50,744 nucleotides of DNA. It comes from Methylorubrum zatmanii. GTDB taxonomy: Bacteria > Pseudomonadota > Alphaproteobacteria > Rhizobiales > Beijerinckiaceae. Shown piece by piece: positions 44,730 to 50,744 of this stretch; position 1 is the stretch's first letter; the number at the start of each line of letters is the position of its first letter. The position numbers and the translations under genes are program-made. The notes beneath the pieces are model-generated. The model was not told the DNA's origin. It searched no databases and saw only the letters and a program-made list of their open reading frames with translations. Where the stretch lies: the NCBI RefSeq assembly GCF_014845115.1, contig NZ_NKUI01000190.1:1-50744 (forward strand). Reading direction: 5' to 3'.

Positions 44730-45329
44730 TTAGAGCGCGCCCTGCGGCATCCGGAAGCTGCCGGAGAGGCCGGGCCCGCCGAGCAGACCGCCGCCGCCGC
44801 CGTTCTGCGCCTGAGAGCGGGCCTGGGCTTCCATCTTCGAGGCCTGGGCGGCGATGCCGCAGACCTTGGTGCGGATCGCCCCGACCTTGTTGTGGTCGGC
44901 CTTGAAGCCCTCGGCGAAGGAATCGGGGATCGAGCACCATTCCTTGTTGGCGGTGATCCACTTGATGCCGGTGGCGCCGTTGGCCTGGAGCTGGCCGAAC
45001 AGGGAGCAGGCCTCCTGCGGCGTCATCTTCTTCTTGGAATTCGAGGCCGCGTTGGCCTTGGCCACGAGGTTCTTGCGCTCGATCAGCGTCTTCTGGATGC
45101 CGTTGCAATCGGTGCCCGCCTGCTGCGGCACGGATTGGGCCGGGGCCGCCGGCGCCATCGGAGCCGGGATGCTCATCGGCGCGGCGGCGGAGGGCGCCGG
45201 CGCGGGCGTCACGTCCATCGACGGCAGCGGAGCCCCGCTGAGGCCCTGAGCCAGCACCGGGCCGGACAGCAGGACAAGGCCGACGAGAGCGGCGGCGGTC
45301 TTCGCTGATGCAGACATCCTGGCAGTCAT
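44730..45329 (-). CDS. Secreted hypothetical protein
   Basis: A 199-residue exported protein. A signal peptide (about 1-28, ending VLAQG) is followed by a Pro/Ala-rich linker (about 30-70). The conserved-looking core has five Cys (DCNG, EACSLF, EWCSIP, KVCGIA among them) and WITANKEWCSIPDSF, and the end is glycine-rich (GGGGGLLGGPGL). Several alphaproteobacterial periplasmic proteins share this Cys pattern; no function is known. The ATG at 45329 has AAGGA nine bases upstream. Confidence 0.72.
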   Translation of the reverse strand: MTARMSASAKTAAALVGLVLLSGPVLAQGLSGAPLPSMDVTPAPAPSAAAPMSIPAPMAPAAPAQSVPQQAGTDCNGIQKTLIERKNLVAKANAASNSKKKMTPQEACSLFGQLQANGATGIKWITANKEWCSIPDSFAEGFKADHNKVGAIRTKVCGIAAQASKMEAQARSQAQNGGGGGLLGGPGLSGSFRMPQGAL

Positions 45330-45638
45330 TCGGCCCGGTCCTTCTCCCCGCATGCCGCGACGGGTGTGCCCCCGATCCCGCAGCGCCCACCCGCCGTGAA
45401 CCCCGGGCGCGGCGCGCTGCGGGTTTCGGCAAGGGGCTGGTCCCTGTTTCGATGCGGCAGCTTTTTGCGCATGGGATTGTGGCGCCAATGGTGCCACCGG
45501 GCCTCAGGCCGCCGCGATGGTGGGAAACAGTGCGAAACAGCGCCGACGTGATATTTCCGCATCACATTTGAGAGGGATGGACCCGATTGACAAAGCCGGA
45601 GCGGTCACGCGACGACACCGGCTTCGCTGCGAGAGACC
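45330..45638. other. Intergenic region before rsmE
   Basis: A 309-base divergent region. A small dyad GTGATatttccgcATCAC is at about 45549-45566, 73 bases before rsmE, and could be a regulator site. No gene or known RNA recognised. Confidence 0.4.
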
Positions 45639-46391
45639 ATGGCCGCCTACGATTTCACCGCCCCGCGCCTGTTCGTCGAATCGGATCTGGCGGAGGGGCT
45701 GATCCTGCCGCTGGAGCGGGCCCAGGCCAATTACCTCCTCACCGTGCTGCGGCGGAGCGAGACCGATCCCGTCCTGCTGTTCAACGGCCGCGACGGCGAG
45801 TGGCGCGCCGAGATCGTGCCGCAGGGCCGCAAGAGCGCGGATCTGCGGGTCGTGACGCGAACCCGCCCGCAGCCGGCGCCGCCCGACCTGCACTACCTGT
45901 TCGCTCCGCTGAAGACCGGCCGCCTCGACTACATGGCGCAGAAGGCGGTGGAGATGGGCGCCGGGCTGATCCGGCCGGTCTTCACCCGCTTCACGCAAGG
46001 AGAGCGGATCAAGCTCGAGCGCCTGCGCGCCAACGCTGTGGAGGCCGCCGAGCAATGCGGCATCCTCTCGATTCCGGAGATCGCCGAACCGGCCCGCCTG
46101 CCCGCCTGCCTCGATGCCCTCGCCCCCGAGCGGCTGCTGGTGTTCTGCGACGAGGACGCCCCCGTTTCCGACCCGGTAGCGGCCCTGCGCGCCGCCGCCG
46201 ATCCGGCCCATCCGCCGCCGCTGGCGGTGCTGGTCGGCCCCGAGGGTGGCTTTCACGAGGAGGAGCGCGCCCTCATCGCCGCCCGGCCCAACACCGTCGC
46301 CCTGTCGCTCGGGCCCCGCATTCTGCGGGCGGATACGGCAGCGGTGGCGGTGCTGACCCTGGTCCAGGCCGTGCTCGGCGACGCGCGCTGA
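45639..46391 (+). CDS. rsmE: 16S rRNA (uracil-1498-N3)-methyltransferase
   Basis: Methylates U1498 of 16S rRNA using SAM. A 250-residue SPOUT-class protein. It has the N-terminal PUA-like part (RLFVESDL), the linker QKAVEMGAGLIRPV with Lys/Glu near residue 107, and the C-terminal knot motifs LVGPEGGFHEEE near residue 200 and LSLGPRILRADTAAVA near residue 225, which bind SAM. Length is typical (about 245). Confidence 0.95.
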   Translation: MAAYDFTAPRLFVESDLAEGLILPLERAQANYLLTVLRRSETDPVLLFNGRDGEWRAEIVPQGRKSADLRVVTRTRPQPAPPDLHYLFAPLKTGRLDYMAQKAVEMGAGLIRPVFTRFTQGERIKLERLRANAVEAAEQCGILSIPEIAEPARLPACLDALAPERLLVFCDEDAPVSDPVAALRAAADPAHPPPLAVLVGPEGGFHEEERALIAARPNTVALSLGPRILRADTAAVAVLTLVQAVLGDAR

Positions 46392-46423
46392 GTTCATCCG
46401 GCGCTCAGAGGACATCTTAAGGA

Positions 46424-47407
46424 ATGGCCCAGCCCCGCATCCTCCTCCTGTCCCTCGGCGGGACGATCACCATGACGCACAGCGCGGAAGGGGGGATCGT
46501 CCCGACGCTGACGGCGGCCGACCTCGCCGCGACGGTGCCGGGTCTCGACGCGGCGGCGGAGATCGAAACCCTCTCTCCCCTGCGCCGGCCGAGCGCCGGG
46601 CTGACCCTCGACGACCTGATCGGTGTCGCCGCCACGCTGAACCGACGCCTCGCGGGCGATCTCGATGGGGCGGTGGTGATCCAGGGCACGGATACCATCG
46701 AGGAGACGGCCTTCGTGCTCGACTGCCTCGTCACCGGGGACAAGCCGGTGGTCGTCACCGGCGCGATGCGCGGGCCTGAATCGGCCGGGGCCGACGGGCC
46801 GGGCAATCTGCTGGCCGCGACCATCGTCGCGGGCAGCGCGGGCGCGCACGGCCTCGGCGTGCTGACCGTCCTCAACGACGAGATCCATGCGGCACGCCTC
46901 GTCCAGAAGGCCCATACCGCCCTCACCTCGGCCTTCCGCTCACCGCTGGCCGGGCCGGTCGGCCTCGTCGCCGAGGGCGAGGCCCGCATCGTCCTGCGTC
47001 CGAATCGCGCGCCCGTCCTCACCGGACCGTTGGCACCGGAGGCCGCGCCCGTGGCGCTCCTGCGGATGGGCCTCGGCGACGACGGACGCCTGCTCGCCGC
47101 CCTGCCCGATCTCGGCTTCGCCGGATGCGTGATCGAGGGCATGGGTGCGGGCCACGTCCCGGAGCCCCTGGCCGAGATCGTTTCGGCCATCGCCGGGCGG
47201 ATGCCGGTGGTGCTCGCGTCGCGGGCGCAGACCGGTCCGGTGTTCTGCCGCACATACGGATATCCCGGCGGCGAGATCGATCTGTTGCGGCGGGGCGCCC
47301 TCTCGGCCGGTCTTCTGTCGGGGCTGAAGGCACGGCTGCTGCTGCAATTGCTCCTCAGGGCGGGGATCGCGCGGCCGGATTACGCGGCCTTCTTCGCGGA
47401 TCCGTGA
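46424..47407 (+). CDS. L-asparaginase
   Basis: A 327-residue asparaginase/glutaminase-family amidohydrolase. The first catalytic Thr is in LLSLGGTITM at the N terminus, the second in VIQGTDTIEET near residue 87, with GAMRGPESAGADGPGNL near residue 115 supplying the catalytic Asp/Lys region. No signal peptide, so it is cytoplasmic. It starts 32 bases after rsmE on the same strand and may be cotranscribed; no functional link is known. Confidence 0.93.
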   Translation: MAQPRILLLSLGGTITMTHSAEGGIVPTLTAADLAATVPGLDAAAEIETLSPLRRPSAGLTLDDLIGVAATLNRRLAGDLDGAVVIQGTDTIEETAFVLDCLVTGDKPVVVTGAMRGPESAGADGPGNLLAATIVAGSAGAHGLGVLTVLNDEIHAARLVQKAHTALTSAFRSPLAGPVGLVAEGEARIVLRPNRAPVLTGPLAPEAAPVALLRMGLGDDGRLLAALPDLGFAGCVIEGMGAGHVPEPLAEIVSAIAGRMPVVLASRAQTGPVFCRTYGYPGGEIDLLRRGALSAGLLSGLKARLLLQLLLRAGIARPDYAAFFADP

Positions 47408-47480
47408 TCGTCGCTTCCCATCGACAGAAGCGTGAATCATGCCCGTCATGCGGTAGGCGGGCGCGTTGTTCACCCTTGCA

Positions 47481-47497
47481 GTGTCCTCTAAGGACAC
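47481..47497. promoter_or_regulatory. Perfect short palindrome before gshA
   Basis: GTGTCC TCTAA GGACAC, a six-base perfect dyad with a five-base spacer, lies 93 bases before the gshA start. It may be an operator. It is too short and low in T to be a good terminator for the asparaginase gene. Confidence 0.35.
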
Positions 47498-47589
47498 GAC
47501 ATCCGGTGAGGCTGCCACTGGCCCCGTCCCGTGGCGGACGACCGGCGCGCCGCTGACCCCTTCGATCGACGTCACCTCCGAGGCAGCGC

Positions 47590-48957
47590 ATGGCGCGCGA
47601 CACGTCCGACACAACCCCGCTCACCACGCGGGAGGAGCTGATCGCGTGGTTCTCCGCGGGCGAGAAGCCGCGCGAGCGCTTCGCCATCGGCACCGAGCAC
47701 GAGAAGATCCCGTTCTACACGGAGGATCACGCGCCCGTTCCCTACGAGGGCGAGTGCGGCATCCGCGCGCTGTTGGAGAATCTCGGCCGCGAGACCGGCT
47801 GGGAGCCGATTCTGGATGCCGGCAACATCATCGGGCTGGCGGGGCAGGAGGGCGGCGCGATCTCGATCGAGCCGGGCGGACAGTTCGAACTGTCCGGCGC
47901 GCCCCTGCCCGACGTCCACGCGACCGTGGCCGAACTCGACGCGCACTTGGCGGCGGTGAAGCGCGCGGCTGAGCCCCTCGGCATCGGCTTCCTCGATCTC
48001 GGCATGAGTCCGAAATGGACTCGTGAAGCCACGCCGCTGATGCCGAAGAGCCGCTACCGCATCATGCGCAACTACATGCCGAAGGTCGGCAAGCTCGGCC
48101 TCGACATGATGCTGCGCACCGCCACGGTGCAGGTGAACGTCGATTTCGCCTCGGAAGCCGACATGGTGCGCAAGATGCGCGTCAGCCTCGCCCTCCAACC
48201 CGTCGCCACCGCGCTGTTCGCCAACTCCCCCTTCACCGACGGGCGGCCCAACGGCTTCCTGTCGCGGCGTTCCGAGATCTGGCGCGACACCGATGCCGAC
48301 CGCACCGGCATGCTCGCCTTCGCCTTCGACGAGGGCTTCGGCTACGAAGCTTACGTCGATTGGCTGCTCGACGTGCCGATGTACTTCGTCAAGCGCGGCG
48401 AGACCTACCACGATGTGGCCGGCGCCTCGTTCCGCGACCTGATGGAGGGCCGCCTCGCGGCTTTGCCGGGCGAGCGGGCGACGGTCTCGGACTGGGCCAA
48501 CCACGCCTCCACCGTGTTCCCCGAAGTGCGTCTCAAGCGCTTCCTCGAGATGCGCGGCGCCGATGTCGGCGGCCCGGCGATGATCGCGGCGCAATCGGCC
48601 TTCTGGGTCGGGCTGCTCTACGACGACGACGCCCTCGGCGCCGCCTGGGATCTGGTGCGCGGCTGGAGCGCCTGCGAACGGGAATCGATCCGGGCCGCCG
48701 TGCCGCGGATCGGGCTCAACGCCAGCATCGGCGGGCGCAGCCTCGGCGCCGTCGCCGCCGAGGCCCTGGCGATCGCCCGCTCCGGCCTTCAGGCGCGGGC
48801 GCGCCGGGACGGGGCCGGGCGCGACGAGGCAGTCTATCTCCAACCGCTGGAGACCATCGTCGCCGCCGGCCGCAGCCGGGCGGAAGAGCGCCTCGCCGAT
48901 TACGAAGGGCCTTGGGAGAAATCCGTGGAGCCCGCCTTCACCGCTTGCATCTTCTGA
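47590..48957 (+). CDS. gshA: Glutamate-cysteine ligase
   Basis: Catalyses the first step of glutathione synthesis. A 455-residue protein of the plant/alphaproteobacterial class (GCS2-like), recognised by IGTEHEKIPF near residue 38, GAISIEPGGQFELSGAP near residue 97 and RYRIMRNYMPKVGKLGLDMM near residue 158, which carries substrate-binding Arg residues. Length fits this class (about 455). Glutathione also serves formaldehyde and redox defence in methylotrophs. Confidence 0.94.
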   Translation: MARDTSDTTPLTTREELIAWFSAGEKPRERFAIGTEHEKIPFYTEDHAPVPYEGECGIRALLENLGRETGWEPILDAGNIIGLAGQEGGAISIEPGGQFELSGAPLPDVHATVAELDAHLAAVKRAAEPLGIGFLDLGMSPKWTREATPLMPKSRYRIMRNYMPKVGKLGLDMMLRTATVQVNVDFASEADMVRKMRVSLALQPVATALFANSPFTDGRPNGFLSRRSEIWRDTDADRTGMLAFAFDEGFGYEAYVDWLLDVPMYFVKRGETYHDVAGASFRDLMEGRLAALPGERATVSDWANHASTVFPEVRLKRFLEMRGADVGGPAMIAAQSAFWVGLLYDDDALGAAWDLVRGWSACERESIRAAVPRIGLNASIGGRSLGAVAAEALAIARSGLQARARRDGAGRDEAVYLQPLETIVAAGRSRAEERLADYEGPWEKSVEPAFTACIF

Positions 48958-49099
48958 CGGACCGGCCGCCCCGCGCGCAGGCGAGGCGGACACACGATGC
49001 CGGCGTGGGATTTCGCACACGCCATGCCCGGACGACGGAACGGGACCGGCGCGAAATTGTTCCTGTGCGTGTTCCTTATCGCTTAAGGAGTCCGCATCC

Positions 49100-49501
49100 A
49101 TGTCACGCATCACGACCCTGACGCTCGCCGGCCTCGCCGCGACAGGCCTGGCCCTGGCGGCCGTTCCCGCCGCAGAGGCGGCGCCGCTGCCGGCCCTGAG
49201 CGCTGCCCAGGTCGGCGGAGGTGGCACGACCGTCGATCAAGTCGGCTGGCGCCGCGGCTATTACGGGGGATATTACGGTCCCCGCTACGGCTATTATCGC
49301 CGCCGCAATGTCGGCGGGGCCCTCGCCGCCGGCGCGGCGCTCGGCCTGATCGGCGGTGCCATCGCTGCCAGCGCGGCTCCGCGCTACTACGGCGGCTACG
49401 GTTATTACGATTACGGCTACGGTCGTCCCGTGGGCTATTACGGCTACGGGTATCCGGCCTATGGCGGCTATTACGGCGGCTACGACCCCTACGCTTGGTA
49501 A
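49100..49501 (+). CDS. Secreted Gly/Tyr-rich protein
   Basis: A 133-residue exported protein: signal peptide (ending AEAAP, about 1-28), a glycine-zipper-like segment (ALAAGAALGLIGGAIAASA, about 73-91) and flanking Gly/Tyr-rich low-complexity stretches (GYYGGYYG, YGGYGYYDYGYG, GGYYGGY). There are over 25 Tyr and no Cys. Similar small proteins are common in Rhizobiales, but the function is unknown. The ATG has AAGGAG about nine bases upstream. It ends with a strong terminator. Confidence 0.75.
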   Translation: MSRITTLTLAGLAATGLALAAVPAAEAAPLPALSAAQVGGGGTTVDQVGWRRGYYGGYYGPRYGYYRRRNVGGALAAGAALGLIGGAIAASAAPRYYGGYGYYDYGYGRPVGYYGYGYPAYGGYYGGYDPYAW

Positions 49502-49521
49502 TCGCCCACTTCGGCGAAAAC

Positions 49522-49558
49522 AGCCCCGCCGGCTGCGCTTCAGCCAGCGGGGCTTTTT
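49522..49558 (+). terminator. Rho-independent terminator
   Basis: The stem AGCCCCGC-GGCTG with CAGCC-GCGGGGCT (49522-49535, 49541-49554), five-base loop CGCTT, is followed by five T. It lies 20 bases after the Gly/Tyr-rich gene. Confidence 0.92.
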
Positions 49559-49564
49559 CGTGTT

Positions 49565-49840
49565 ATGGGCTCGGCCGCGATGCCCGAACTCTCCGCGGCC
49601 GACACGGTCGAACTCGACCTCAGCGGCCTCAAATGCCCCCTGCCGGCCCTGCGTACCCGCAAGGCCCTGCGCGCCCTGCCGGCCGGGGGACGCCTCGTCG
49701 TGACTTCCACGGACCCCCTCGCGGGGATCGACATTCCCAATGTCGTCCGCGAGGAAGGGGCCGCGCTGGAGGCGCAGGAGCGTTCGGGAACGGCCGCGCG
49801 CTTTCTGATCCGCCGCGTCGGCGGCGATCCTCCCGCCTGA
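49565..49840 (+). CDS. TusA-like sulfur carrier protein
   Basis: A 91-residue SirA/TusA-fold protein. The conserved Cys that carries persulfide is in LDLSGLKCPLPALRTRKAL near residue 24, followed by GGRLVVTSTDP, as in the family pattern. It could relay sulfur for tRNA thiolation or molybdenum cofactor work. The start at 49565 is chosen; an ATG at 49580 is equally possible as neither has a clear ribosome binding site. The terminator just upstream makes a separate promoter likely. Confidence 0.85.
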   Translation: MGSAAMPELSAADTVELDLSGLKCPLPALRTRKALRALPAGGRLVVTSTDPLAGIDIPNVVREEGAALEAQERSGTAARFLIRRVGGDPPA

Positions 49841-49871
49841 TCCCGCTCGAGACCTTCGACCCGGAGACGCC

Positions 49872-50438
49872 ATGCCCCCCGAGATCCGCGGCACCCGCAC
49901 CGTTCACGATGGCTGGGCGAGCTTCCTCGTCGCCGACGTGACCACCCCCGAGGGCGCCGACGTCACCCGGGAGATCGAGGATCACGGCGAGGCGGTCTGC
50001 GTGCTGCCCTACGATCCCGCGCGCAAGGTCGCCCTGCTGATCCGTCAGTTCCGGGCGGCGCCCTTCTTCACCGCCGGGGTGACCGACCTGCTCGAAGTGC
50101 CGGCCGGCCTGCTCGACGAGGCCGACCCGGAGGCCGGCGTGCGCCGGGAAGCCTTCGAGGAGACGGGCCTGCGCCTGTCCCGTCTGGAGCCGGTCTCCAC
50201 GGTCTGGAGCCTGCCCGGTATCTCCACCGAGCGGATGCACCTGTTCCTCGCTCCCTATGCGGAGGCGGACCGGGAGGGACCGGGCGGCGGCCTGGCGGAA
50301 GAGCACGAGGCGATCACCGTGGTCGAGCTGCCGCTCGCCACCCTCGCCGCGATGGGGGACGCGGGCGAGATCGCCGACATGAAGACCCTGGTGCTGCTCC
50401 TCAGCCTCCGCCTGCGCCGGCCGGACCTGTTCGCCTGA
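49872..50438 (+). CDS. Nudix hydrolase, NudK/ADP-ribose pyrophosphatase-like
   Basis: A 188-residue Nudix enzyme that cleaves a nucleoside diphosphate linked to another moiety. The Nudix box is GLLDEADPEAGVRREAFEETG (residues about 79-99), one residue shorter than the standard GX5EX7REUXEE pattern and closely like the NudK/YffH type, which prefers GDP-mannose or ADP-ribose. The metal-binding REAFEE core is intact. RQFRAAPFF and EVPAG precede it. The gene starts 31 bases after the tusA-like gene and may share its transcript. Confidence 0.88.
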   Translation: MPPEIRGTRTVHDGWASFLVADVTTPEGADVTREIEDHGEAVCVLPYDPARKVALLIRQFRAAPFFTAGVTDLLEVPAGLLDEADPEAGVRREAFEETGLRLSRLEPVSTVWSLPGISTERMHLFLAPYAEADREGPGGGLAEEHEAITVVELPLATLAAMGDAGEIADMKTLVLLLSLRLRRPDLFA

Positions 50439-50569
50439 GCCGGCCCTTCCGGATGGATAATCGGAGCGCAGCGGACGTCCCGCTTGCGGGCGGCCCGCCA
50501 CGATCTATCATCGCACCCGACGCGGAATGGATTCCCTCCGAGAGTCTCCGCTGCGCGGGAGATGCGCTC

Positions 50570-50707
50570 ATGTCGTTCTTCATCGGGATCGCCGGTCCCT
50601 GGCTCGTGGTCTCCGCTCTGCTCCTGATGTGGCACCGGCGCGAACAGGAGCGCCCGGTGCGGGTCACCAGCGCCGCCGAGTCGGGCGGGTATCCGCCGCG
50701 GGCCTGA
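50570..50707 (+). CDS. Small single-helix membrane protein
   Basis: A 45-residue protein with one hydrophobic segment (about residues 3-20, ending LLLMWHRR) and a short basic, Pro/Gly-containing tail. The ATG has GGGAG eight bases upstream, and the composition fits a small membrane protein. Function unknown. Confidence 0.6.
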   Translation: MSFFIGIAGPWLVVSALLLMWHRREQERPVRVTSAAESGGYPPRA

Positions 50708-50744
50708 CGGAGCGCACGGCCGGGGCGTCCTTCCCGCCCCACCC

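Overview
The window is a GC-rich (about 70%), tightly packed chromosomal segment of an alphaproteobacterium. Gene content and intergenic repeats fit the Hyphomicrobiales, most likely Methylobacterium/Methylorubrum; this is inferred from protein resemblance and codon bias, with no rRNA or phylogenetic marker comparison. I see no tRNA, rRNA, CRISPR, prophage or intact insertion sequence.

Layout. 1-5721: cell-surface sugar genes: the end of a family 2 glycosyltransferase, then rfbF, rfbG, a TylC3-like C-methyltransferase, an rfbC-like 3,5-epimerase and a ketoreductase/epimerase. Together they look like a pathway to a CDP-linked 3-C-methyl-6-deoxyhexose. 5696-12390 (minus strand): a single-domain response regulator, bioA and the glycine cleavage operon gcvT-gcvH-gcvP behind a tandem glycine riboswitch. 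12454-16943: bioF, an NlpC/P60 hydrolase, a short-chain dehydrogenase, an MgtC/SapB membrane protein and small proteins.

17155-23829: a seven-gene MoxR-DUF58-DUF4381-VWA-VWA-TPR-BatD operon, possibly headed by a short leader ORF, followed by a catalase-related gene, a YihY/BrkB membrane protein and msrB. 27393-34350: a CYTH-like protein without the catalytic signature, a small secreted protein, a DMT exporter, a LOV-HWE blue-light histidine kinase and a malonyl-CoA synthetase. 34676-38601: a secreted collagen-like protein, an HI0933-type flavoprotein, a TerC-family membrane protein with a structured leader, and a small anchored protein.

38666-50707: a PfpI/DJ-1 protein, small secreted or lipid-anchored proteins, a cold-shock protein with a recognisable promoter and long leader, a CysQ-like phosphatase, a ribosome modulation factor-like protein, ubiA, rsmE, an asparaginase, gshA, a Gly/Tyr-rich secreted protein, a TusA-like protein and a NudK-like Nudix hydrolase.

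Most of the window is ordinary core or near-core metabolism. The most interesting signals are the branched-sugar cassette, the collagen-like protein preceded by repeated TGTGGACA motifs, the CYTH-like protein with a Pro/Ala/Glu-rich tail, the RMF-like protein, the terC leader, and several families of interspersed intergenic repeats with two copies each in the window.
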